Of a stretch of DNA of 64,000 nucleotides, positions 46,601 to 55,716 are shown piece by piece. The first letter of the stretch is position 1, and every line of letters begins with the position of its first letter. The notes under the pieces were generated by a model, which worked only from the letters and a program-made list of their open reading frames with translations, made no database searches and was not told the origin of the DNA. A program made the position numbers and the translations under genes. The stretch is from NCBI GenBank assembly GCA_030278955.1, contig JAOANR010000011.1, positions 26,354,403-26,418,402 on the forward strand, in the 5' to 3' direction. Origin of the DNA: Hygrophila difformis (lineage: Eukaryota > Streptophyta > Magnoliopsida > Lamiales > Acanthaceae).

Positions 46601-48104
46601 TATGTGTGTACAGTGGGTAAAAGTATGAGTTACACCATAGAACTTCAAACAATAAATTCAAAGATCAAAGATCCTAAATACTTAAAAATCTAATAATTAA
46701 ATGCATAAAATAAGAACACTTGTTTGAAATTCCAAGACATAAAAACATACCAAAACCCACTGCTCATGTATTTATTAAGAATGTAAGTCAACTAGAACAT
46801 AATCAATGTAACCTAGTTGAAACAAACAAACATTCAACCATTTATTTCTAGGGAGAGCATTAAAAGAGTGCCAAACACATGAAGACAAAAACACCATCTC
46901 TGGAATTTTTCTTGTATTAGCACTTTGAAAGAAAGTAAAGGACCCAAACCCATCATTAGCATGATGGTAGGGTTTATTCTAACTACAAAGCATGTAAATA
47001 TTATGGGAATGGCTACACTAAGGGTGGTAACCGCTTCCACAGACTAGACTAAGAAGGAAAACATTACTTAACGAACCTATTTGCATGGAAAATAAAATAC
47101 TAACTAAACTAAACTAACCCCCTCAGGGATGGAGAGTCCTGCCTCCTTGTTCTTCAGCCAATGTCTAAAGTTCCAGAGATGGATTGTCTCGGATTCTGAT
47201 TGATTATTTCCCAAGTGGTGAAGAAGGTCAGCTTTTATACTGCTTGCGTGAAACCCTAGGCCCATCAGGGCCCATCAACAGTGTCATGCATTTCCCACGT
47301 GCTCACAGCTTCAATTTGGATGGAAGTTTGAATGTGATTCGGTCTCCTCAAGCAATTCGGTTTAGACCGAATTAGTGTATTTCGAATTGCATGAGGTCTT
47401 CCTTCTTGATTTTGAGCTGGGAAATGGTCTTCACTAATCGATTCGGTCTACAAGTAGATCGAATTGGCCTTTTCGAATTGATGATGGCTCCTGCTTGGCT
47501 TTCTTTCTGAAGCAATTCGATCTATGATTTCAATTCGGTTTAGACCGAATTGCATAGATCGAATCCCCTCCCTTCTCTTCTGCTCTGGGCTTTCCTCTTC
47601 TTTTTAGAGCCCAATTCGGTCTAGGGGTCAATTCGGTTTAGACCGAATTGCCATAGACCGAATTGGTGTATCTTGCTTTTCTTCTTCAACACTTGTTCAT
47701 TCTCTTCTTCTTTTCTTCATTAATTCGAATTGTTCAATTCGGTTTAGACCGAATTTGGGCAATTCGAATTGAGTTCCAACACTTGGCCAAGAATTCAGTT
47801 TATGGGATTTCTAATCTTTTTCCCATCTTTTTTGATTTTTGGTGGGCCATTTTATTCTTTTGCCCATTTTCATTCCTCTTTCTTATCTTTTTCCTTTTTT
47901 CATGTTTTTGGATTTTTCTAACATAAGAACAATTAAAAAGTATATTTTTGTGTTTTTTCATTACCAGCTTGTTATTCTTACAAACTTGCATTAATCTGTC
48001 GAATTCAACTGCTTTCTTATTAAAATAAGATGGGAATACAATCAAAATGTCCGTCTCAGACACGGAAATGGATTGGAAATAATGGACGATTTTGGCCATT
48101 ATCA
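43626..48104 (-). mobile_element. 3' LTR (4.48 kb) of the giant element
   Basis: Near-identical to 55717-60189 apart from scattered substitutions and short indels. The minus-strand TATA box (TATAAAAG) is at 47239-47233. Palindrome copies occur both upstream (47353-47756) and downstream (45994-46430) of it. Confidence 0.96.
45992..47771. repeat. Palindrome array AATTCGGTYTARACCGAATT, left LTR
   Basis: Copies at 46110-46131, 46219-46240, 46409-46430, 47353-47374, 47531-47552, 47629-47650 and 47735-47756, plus half-sites. Several are perfect 22-base palindromes. At 45994-46026 the two half-palindromes are separated by a ten-base spacer. Around 47531 and 47629 a second inverted repeat encloses the core. 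Confidence 0.95.
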
Positions 48105-48119
48105 ACATCCTCACATTTA
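48105..48119 (-). other. Candidate polypurine tract of the giant element
   Basis: On the minus strand TAAATGTGAGGATGT directly precedes the 3' LTR start TGATAATGG. It is purine-rich and in the right place. The same junction sequence recurs inside hairpins at about 50612 and 55560. Confidence 0.6.
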
Positions 48120-49869
48120 ATAATGATCGTCCCCGAGCAGTCAGAGTCAGTGCTCCTAAGAGCTTGGACTCTGCATATTCAATCCATTTGCGTGGCTTCA
48201 AAAATATTTCATTCTTTTTATATTGGGATAAGACAATCAAAATTACAAGTATTAAACTCTCTTGGTTGCAGTGTTTAATGAAATGATACTTCTCACTTGA
48301 ATATGCAAACCAAATAATCGTTATTGTTAATTCTTCTTGAATAGATGTTTAGAAAATCCCATCGGCTTAATTCTTGAATTCAAGCATGACATGAACATTG
48401 ATCAATTAGAACAAAGCCTCACATATAGTAGAATCGGAAAATTTACTCACTCTCAAAGTTGGCTTTTAAACATTGACACTCAATCAAGTTCAATTAAATT
48501 CTCCCATAAGCTTGCAATCGGACCAACTCGCCACCTATTCATTTCTTCAAATCGAGATCCCGAGGTCTTATTCAAGGTTATAACGGGGCATACGGTTGTA
48601 ACATTTGGTAAGGAAGGATATTATTAGGCTGAAAGATGACATGAACCCATTTCATCATGACTTGGCATATTTTTATTTAAAATCTATGATCATCAATACT
48701 TTTTCTTTCTTTGTTTTTCTTTTCTATTGCATGACATTAGACTATGTCTAATTTGCTTTGTCAATTGCAATTTATTTTTGTTGAATGATTCTCAACATTT
48801 TTCTCTTTTTTTCTTTTCTTTTCTTTTTTCTCTCTCTTTTTTTTTTGACCGGTCTTTGAATACCGATTGATATTTTGTGATGATCATAAATTATTATGCC
48901 TTGATGGAATTGGCTCATGCACACTTGGGTTTAATTTTCTTGGTCTTTTTATAAGGCTAGGAAGAATATAGAGGGCTTCAAAGAAAAATTAGGCTTATAG
49001 GCTCAGAGTGGTTAATCCTAAAGGAAAAATATTTTTGGGTTTGGATTTCAAACGAAGGCCAAAATTTGGGGTTTTCTAAGTGCCTCGATCATATGCTCGA
49101 TTTTGGGAATATGGCATGGTCTTGAATCGGTCCTAATTGCAAGTTCTAGTGTCCTTTAATCGAATTGATTTTCACACAACAAAGAAATGATGAGTAGAAG
49201 TGACTCATGGCTCAAATCTCACATGGTATGGTTTGATCATGTCATACATTTATTCTTAAATTTAGCCTTTTAAAGATTCTTACATTTTATTCAATCGAAT
49301 TCTCAACGTAAAAATTTTGTTTTTCTTCCAAGTGATCATATCATTGAATTTTTATAGCTCAAAACCTCAAAAATTTATATCATGCATATTTTTAATTATT
49401 TTATCCCAATTTAATAGTTTGAAAATTTTATCCTTAGCCTAAATTCAACACGTGAATTTAGGTGACAGATCTTATGCTCGTTTTATGTCGGTTATTTAAT
49501 TGAAAGCAGTAAGAAGACACTGTAAACATGCAAGCATGTTACAACTTTGTTTTTGGCGTGACAGTCGCTTATTCACCTTGGACCGTCACACATCTTTTTC
49601 AGAAATATTTTTGAGATTTCAAGACAAAAATCTCTTGTGAAAGCGTGAAGGAATAATTCCTAATTACATCTTCTGGCAATCACATCAAAATAATTCCAAG
49701 GTTCGACTTATAGTTACGACCTTAATTACAGAATTTCAACAAAAATATAATTACAGGAGATGCCATGTACTCGGATCGAGTTAGCACAAAAATCAACGGC
49801 TCTCATAAATGAAGTTTTTAGTTTAATTAAGACAAAATGTAGTTCCAGTCCTCTTTCCGCATCCTCCTC
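48120..49869. other. Internal region downstream of the F-box ORF
   Basis: AT-rich sequence with no coding region supported. On the element's strand this would be the 3' untranslated part. A poly-pyrimidine stretch with a short run of T lies near 48800-48845. No gag or pol similarity was seen in any frame. Confidence 0.5.
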
Positions 49870-50568
49870 CTACCCTTGGAAGAAAATCCTGCTCCAATGG
49901 ACATAGTTTGTCAGGCTGCAGGGCAAGCAGTAATCACCCTCGTCATCCTGGTTCTCCAGCACTCTTTGGCAGTAGATTCTGGGTCCTTGGTCAATGAACA
50001 GGTCGGGAGTCTCCAGACTTTCTATCAACCATGCAAAGACGTTGTTGCCCACATATGCCATGATCGATTCGTCCGTCACCATCTTGTCGATCATTGCTAT
50101 TCCCTGACGGACCTGTTCATTGTCCGGCTTGCTAAGCAGCATGAATCCCCTGATGATGATTGTTGCCTTGTGATTATCTTCGAGCCCTGGCTTCAGCAAT
50201 TCGCAGGCTCTCTCTTCATCACCTGCTCCGAATGCTTGTAGAGCTGGTACAAACTGGAGGTAGTAGTTGCCTGCGTCGACACATTTCTGCATGAGTTCCT
50301 CCTTCTCCGCCTCGACTCCTATCTCCCACATCTTCACTATTGTGGTCTCCAGTTCACATCTCTTGTAGATTATCGGGAGATCACTTGCTTCCCTGAACTT
50401 CTTGCATATCTCTCTGACAGCGAAAACCTTTTTGATGTCATCCTCCCCTATACGGGAGAGGATTTCTCCTAAAAGTTCTACTGGCAGGTCCAGTAGTTCA
50501 GTCCTTTCCTGTTCCTGAGCTGGATCCGGAACGATGATGTCCCTGCGAAAATAGAGGTTGAAACTCAT
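49870..50568 (-). CDS. F-box protein (At2g35280-like) carried inside the LTR element
   Basis: F-box proteins bring substrates to SCF ubiquitin ligases through SKP1. The ORF is uninterrupted for 232 codons from the ATG at 50568-50566. The F-box lies at about residues 26-68 (LDLPVELLGEILSRIG ... CKKFREASDLPIIYKRCEL). Then comes a helical, SEL1-like region (GNYYLQFVPALQAFGAGDEE, RGFMLLSKPDNEQVRQG) and a C-terminal cysteine-bearing tail, the layout of the expanded At2g35280-type family. The sequence TATTTTCGCAG/GG at 50553-50541 looks like a splice acceptor, so the translated start may come from an upstream exon (a candidate lies near 54540). It lies between primer site and polypurine tract, on the element's own strand, so it was probably captured. 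An intact frame in a young element suggests it may be expressed. Confidence 0.82.
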   Translation of the reverse strand: MSFNLYFRRDIIVPDPAQEQERTELLDLPVELLGEILSRIGEDDIKKVFAVREICKKFREASDLPIIYKRCELETTIVKMWEIGVEAEKEELMQKCVDAGNYYLQFVPALQAFGAGDEERACELLKPGLEDNHKATIIIRGFMLLSKPDNEQVRQGIAMIDKMVTDESIMAYVGNNVFAWLIESLETPDLFIDQGPRIYCQRVLENQDDEGDYCLPCSLTNYVHWSRIFFQG

Positions 50569-50611
50569 TTTTAACAAATTTTTTTTTGATAAAAATATTC
50601 AAGTTGAAAAT

Positions 50612-50657
50612 CAACATCCTCACATTTTGAGCTAAGCTCTAAATGTGAGTTAATTGA
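50612..50657. repeat. Hairpin copy 1 repeating the PPT/LTR junction
   Basis: Contains ATCAACATCCTCACATTT, also found at the LTR edge 48101-48118, followed by an inverted arm ending AAATGTGAG (50641-50649). It lies about 70 bases before the possible splice acceptor of the F-box ORF on the element's strand. Confidence 0.8.
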
Positions 50658-50664
50658 TTTTACT

Positions 50665-51344
50665 TGAATTTATTAAGGCATAATATATAAGATAAGGGGT
50701 TAGATTATTGCATCCAACACTTATTGCAATAATACCAAGTAAAAGAAAAGAGGGGATAAGGGTTTCGGACTCTTACAGTTTTTTTTCTTAGACTAAAGAT
50801 AGTCTAAATATTTTTCAAATGGTCAAAAGACCATGATGACATTCTTATAGGCTATTGAGCCCATAAAAGAAAATTTTGATTTTTGATCACTATAAAAGTG
50901 AATCAAACTCTTGTGATATGGGAAGATGGATACACAATAATGAAGAATAAACACACGTGATGAGTTACGCATCTACTAGCACGAAATGATGGACTAAGAC
51001 AAATAAAAACAAAAAGGAACAAGAAAAGAAATACACACATACATAGGCTATTTTTGGGATTTTAAGAAGAGTGTTGACTTGTTTATTTAATAAAATTGGG
51101 GGGTGTGAGTGGTCCCCCATTTGGATTTTTGTATTGGGGAATGAGTGTGGAAAGTGAGCACAATTGCTACACTTTGTTAATTCCCCACATATCCCAAGTG
51201 TGCCAGTCAAACATTTAAGGAATAGAACATTCTAACAACTTGCTTTTGTCTTTTTCTACCATCAAACATTATGCCAAGTAGTATTTGAGAAACAAGTGTC
51301 AGGAAAATTTTGGCATGGTTTCGTCTGTAATACCATGTTCCTAG
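50665..51344. other. Internal region between hairpin 1 and the solo LTR
   Basis: No coding region is supported. It could be intron or leader of the F-box unit on the minus strand. It continues beyond the solo LTR at 53850. Confidence 0.4.
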
Positions 51345-53844
51345 TGTAACACCCCGGTTTTTGGTCACCCAGGTCAGGATGTCACCGCCACACCTCCCTA
51401 GTAAGACACGGTTTCTCCGGCTTACTAAAGAGATGCAAGGCTAGGTATTTCAGTATTTAAAAGCTTTGAAAACATTTGCAAACAGCCCATACAACATAAT
51501 CTCGAAAATAATAATATCATAGCGCAGCGGAAAAAGTATTTAAGTATAATATTGCAGCGGAAATGTAAATACGACCAACATGGTCAAAACACGGGTTAAA
51601 CAGGCCCGTTTATTCTAATGTCTAATGCAAGAATTTAAATAATAAAGTTTGCAAAATATAGTTCCCCCATGCATGAGCTCATGATCATTCCACATACTCT
51701 GTAAGGAAGAAGGGAAAATAAATGGTTTGGTCAGCACAACTTGCTGAGTAAGTTAACACATGCATGATCGTAGGGTTTAAAAGCCATTAATTTAATATTA
51801 CATAAAGGCATGATAATATCCATAAATAATTTAAATGAAGCCATAATTAATTTAAATAAAGCATTTAATAATTTAAAGAACAACAATTATTAAGATTTAA
51901 CTATCCCCATTACTCCCAAGAACAATATAGCAAGTATTTCACGATTGCATCGCAATCTCGTCAATTAAGCCGGAAACCGGCGGCCGCAGCCGTATCTGCC
52001 ATACCCAGTACCACTCCGGAGCCTCGAGAAACCCATAAGGATATTCACGAGAGTGTAGGCCATATATCTCATGCCGTTTTGGCAACATATCTCAAATATT
52101 TCGCGCGGGGTCACCATCGTCCATATAGGCACGAAGTGAATCGTTAGGAGGGAACCCTGCAGAGCACTCACCCCCTAATTTTAACGATCAAGTTTGTAAA
52201 GGGGATTTCCTAAATTTCCAGATTTCATATAATTATTTCGAAGAGTCTTCTACTTGTTTAAACCTTAAAGGCTAGTTTCATCGTTTCAACAATATTTCAA
52301 GATTTGACTCAGTCAACCACAGTTTACTCAAAATTTCAGTAAAATTCGAGTTTAATTCCAAAAATTCTGAAATTTCACCACTGACTCAGAAACATCGAGA
52401 TGAACAACTTTCGTGTTTTACCTTTTTCAATCCGAGTTACCGAAATAGGTCAAAATCATCAATTTTCGTCATAACCTAAATCTGTCCGAGATTCGTATAC
52501 AGCAGCTCAAGATTATCAAGATCTAACATAGCAAATCAACTCCAAATTTAATGAAATTTTACAGAGATCATCTTAAAACATTTATCTACAACTTTCATGT
52601 TCGGCGAAAGATCTAAATCGGTCTCGAACCTATGTCAAAAACGTGATCAAGATCGGACCTAAGTTCTGTCAAGAATTTCAAGATCTAGTTTCGAGCAGTT
52701 CGTTTTTGGTTGGTTTTCACATATCAAATCGTCTCTAAAAATTCTGTAAATTTTACAGTAGATAGATCTAAGCCTTAGGAACGTTTTTTGTGTTTTAAAT
52801 TTTTCCGTTTAAAGTCGTTTTAAGGTTCGGAAAAATTCGTCAAAACTGTTGCGCCGGTAGAAAACATTCAATGACAGATTTATGCAAGATTCGATTCAAG
52901 CTTTTAGGTTTCGTGTTTTAATTACTCCCAAAACTATGTAAGTATTAACTTACAGATTTGTAGATATCCAGGATCGTCTATTTCGAAGGCGTGGCTTCCT
53001 CCTCCGTCTATCCTCTCCGTTCGTCGGGTTCTACGTTCTAGATTCGATTCGGGGCGTAGAAAGAAAAATAAGAAGATTAGGATTCGTTTTCGAATGAAAC
53101 GTAAGAAACGAATGGATCGGAACTTACCAGGATGTCTAGGAGACTCTGATTTTCATCCAAATCAGTCTCGCCTTGGTCTCGTGCCTCCGACGACTCCGGA
53201 ATTAGGGTTTTCGGACGTATAGAGAGTTGTAGGGTTTTGGAAAAGTATTCGGAGCTTTTAGGAGGTCTTATTTATAGTTAAATAAGCCCTAGGGACGCCC
53301 AAGGTCTGCCCTAGGAGTCTTGAGCCGAATGGTGTTCAACCGAAGTCGGAAAATCCGGATTCGGGCGAGAAAATCTCGCACGGGCGAATCTGTCCGACGG
53401 CGCGGCCGTGGCGCGCCCATCCCTCTTTGACCGCGCGGCCACCGCGCCGAACTCGCCTGGACTTCGGTCCGGGCAGGTCGTGCGATCCGTCGTGCTTTTC
53501 CTCCTCTCTTTCGGATTTCTATCTCTCTATGCTCCCGAATTCTGAGTTCCGGGGTATCTCCGGGTTTCTACTTTCTCTCTAAATTTTTACTCGGGTCTAA
53601 TTGGATGTTGGACTTGAATTCTCGAGTTTATTGGTGTCGGGTTTCGGTGTACAATTTACTTATCCCTAATCAATTCTTTTTATTGAATTAAATTCCTTTA
53701 ATTCTTTTTTAAGTAAAATCTCATTTCTCATTTCCTTATCCTTATTTATTTAATTAATTTGATGGATTTATTTATTTATTTTACTTATTGTTTATTTATC
53801 TAATTATTGTTTTATTTTATGTTGGAAAATTCTCGGGTATTACA
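51345..53844 (-). mobile_element. Solo LTR (2.5 kb), same family as 596-3424
   Basis: TGTAACACCCCGG...GGGTATTACA ends are flanked by a perfect CCTAG duplication at 51340-51344 and 53845-53849, with no internal region. This is the product of recombination between two LTRs of one insertion. It landed inside the giant element after that had formed. The LTR is in the same orientation as the copy at 596. Confidence 0.95.
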
Positions 53845-53849
53845 CCTAG

Positions 53850-54658
53850 TCTGTACAAACATCAACTTTTCAGTTGAGTTTGCAAAATATAGTAAACCGG
53901 TATCCAACGAACGCATTTATTACTAGAATATCCATAATATAGTGGCATGCAAACATAAAAAACAAACACACGAATAGTCCATCCACACTAGAATATGTCC
54001 AAAAATTCATGCTTCAAAAACATAAGTTTACAGACATCATCAATATGCATTTTCAACCACATCATCAAATATCCAAGAACAACACAGTGGTTTAGAGGGA
54101 AAAATAAACCCTAGTGTTCTTTCCATTTTCACAATTTACAGCACAGAAAACAAAAATGGCCACAAAAATTTTCATAAAATGAACAAGAAATGGATTTTTA
54201 GGGTTTTGAAACCCAGATTTTCAAAATGAACACTCCCCCAACACCACCGAAAACTTGAGAACAAGAAAAGAAAGGGTTTGAACCCAAGCAGGGCAAACCC
54301 TAGTAATGCCCATCCTGTTCTTAGGCCATTCCGACCAAGCCCATCATATTCCGATCACTTTCCGATCATCCCCAACTTGAAAACAGACTCCCATTCCCTT
54401 CCCCACTCCCGATTTCACAAAACCCATGAAAAATACAAAACTGAAAACGCGAGAATGGGGTGCGAAATCAGAGATAGAAAACGTACCCCATGCTCCCACT
54501 TGGGTTTTGTGAGGAGGAAACCATTTTTCATAGCTTTGGGAGTGATTTGGACGGAAATAGGGTTCTGGTTTCGCAAGGAAGATGAACAGTAGAGAGAAAA
54601 TGGGGAAGGTTCGAAATGTGAAAAAGTGTAAGCGAGAGGGAAAAGGGGAGGATGGGGG
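53850..54658 (-). other. Candidate 5' leader and first exon of the internal transcription unit
   Basis: Downstream of the internal TATA box on the minus strand is a pyrimidine-rich leader, then an ATG near 54540. A short open stretch MKNGFLLTKPKWEHG runs into GGTACGTTTT, a possible donor. Joined to the acceptor before the F-box ORF the frame does not match exactly, so this is only a candidate exon. Confidence 0.3.
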
Positions 54659-54666
54659 TATTTATA
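54659..54666 (-). promoter_or_regulatory. Internal TATA box of the giant element
   Basis: The minus strand reads CCTCTATAAATACCCCC, a strong plant TATA context. The palindrome array at 54701-55203 begins 35 bases upstream. It points toward the F-box ORF. Confidence 0.65.
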
Positions 54667-54700
54667 GAGGGTGTGGGGCAAGATATTCTTGTTTGTGAGG

Positions 54701-55203
54701 AATTCGGTCTATATGTCAATTCGTTCTAGACCGAATTAACTTGTAGACCGAATCAAGGAAAAAGGCACAAACAATTCACACTCGAGGAAGAATTTGAAGT
54801 TAATTCGGTCTAGACTGAATTGACTTCTAATTCGAATTGGGGTGAATGGATCAAATGGAAACTTGGAATAAATATGGGTGCTTTTGTGAGTCAATTCGAT
54901 CTATATGGGCAATTCGGTCTAGACCGAATTGCCTTGTAGATCGAATTACTCACATGCATAAAAGATACTGAGAGTAAGATAGTGCCTTTTGTAGATCAAT
55001 TCAGTCTATAAATTCGGTTTAGACCGAATTGAAATGACCGAATTGCTACTTGGCCATAATAACACAAAAAATGCCTTGGAAGATCAATTCAGTCTCTTAG
55101 GCCAATTCGGTCTAGACCGAATTGGCTTGAGACCGAATTGGTAAAATTACCAAGGCAGCACTATGATGCGATCTGTTTCAAATAATTCGGTTTAAACCGA
55201 ATT
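54701..55203. repeat. Palindrome array upstream of the internal TATA box
   Basis: Six copies: 54717-54738, 54801-54822, 54910-54931, 55011-55030, 55101-55126 and 55184-55203. The one at 55101-55126 is a perfect 26-base palindrome. Outer half-sites flank several cores, for example AATTCGATCTA at 54893-54903 with TAGATCGAATT at 54937-54947. Confidence 0.95.
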
Positions 55204-55250
55204 TATTTGAAGTGTAAAAATAGACCACATTTAATATTATAAATATCAAC

Positions 55251-55284
55251 CTCACATTTAGAGTCTTAGTACTCTAAATGTGAG
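55251..55284. repeat. Hairpin copy 2
   Basis: Perfect 14-base arms CTCACATTTAGAGT (55251-55264) and ACTCTAAATGTGAG (55271-55284) around the loop CTTAGT. It is followed by GTTAATTGATT, as in the other copies. A (TA)n run lies at 55328-55347. Confidence 0.9.
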
Positions 55285-55451
55285 TTAATTGATTAATACC
55301 CGGATTATTTAATATAATGAGCACAAGATATATATATATATATATATAAAAGATTTTGACTTGCAGAAATTTAGGTTGGATTAATTCTGTATTTGTGAAA
55401 ATTCTTCCGGATTTTAAATTTCTTTAAATTCCGGATATAATCTTCGGTCAA

Positions 55452-55519
55452 TTACAGAACTAATCCAACCGGGAACCTGTTGTGATGCTTTAATTTTCTT
55501 TTTGGTGGCTCCATGATTC
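55452..55519 (-). other. Mini-ORF after a candidate splice acceptor
   Basis: On the minus strand GTATTTTTCTTGCAG/GAATC is a good plant acceptor, 38 bases after hairpin 3. An ATG at 55514-55512 opens 20 codons with a basic PKRKLKHH stretch, then a stop. It may be a leader ORF or a spliced exon; no function is assigned. Confidence 0.3.
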
Positions 55520-55559
55520 CTGCAAGAAAAATACCCAATTGGTTAGGTTTTCCCCTCAA

Positions 55560-55612
55560 ATCAACATCCTCACATTTAGAGTCTTAGTACTCTAAATGTT
55601 TAATTGATTTGA
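55560..55612. repeat. Hairpin copy 3
   Basis: ATCAACATCCTCACATTTAG repeats the PPT/LTR junction. Arms CTCACATTTAGAGT (55569-55582) and ACTCTAAATGT (55589-55599) use the same CTTAGT loop as copy 2. Confidence 0.85.
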
Positions 55613-55699
55613 AGGTACTTCTCTGTTCTGAAACATATACACAAAACTAACTATGAGTAATCAGGAGTGTAATTCTCTTAATAAACAACGCTGCATCCT

Positions 55700-55716
55700 C
55701 CCCGGCAACGGCGCCA
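55700..55716 (-). other. Primer-binding site, tRNA-Asp type
   Basis: The plus strand reads CCCCGGCAACGGCGCCA, the 3' end of plant tRNA-Asp(GTC). The minus strand is therefore its 17-base complement and abuts the 5' LTR at 55717 with no gap. Several plant Gypsy lineages such as Athila prime with this tRNA, which hints at the parent lineage. Confidence 0.92.

Noticed and set aside
45992..47771. CRISPR-like repeat array (palindromic repeats with spacers)
   Set aside because: Spacing is irregular, repeats vary, the host is a plant, and the repeats lie inside an LTR with TSD-bounded ends.
49876..50241. Plus-strand open frame of 121 codons
   Set aside because: It is antisense to the F-box ORF, which has a clear domain; the plus frame has none.
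54278..54592. Plus-strand open frame of 104 codons (MNPSRANPSN...)
   Set aside because: Low-complexity composition, opposite to the element's transcription and to the TATA box at 54659; no domain.
55700..55716. Fragment of a tRNA-Asp gene
   Set aside because: Only the 17 terminal bases match, and they sit exactly at an LTR edge; this is a primer-binding site.
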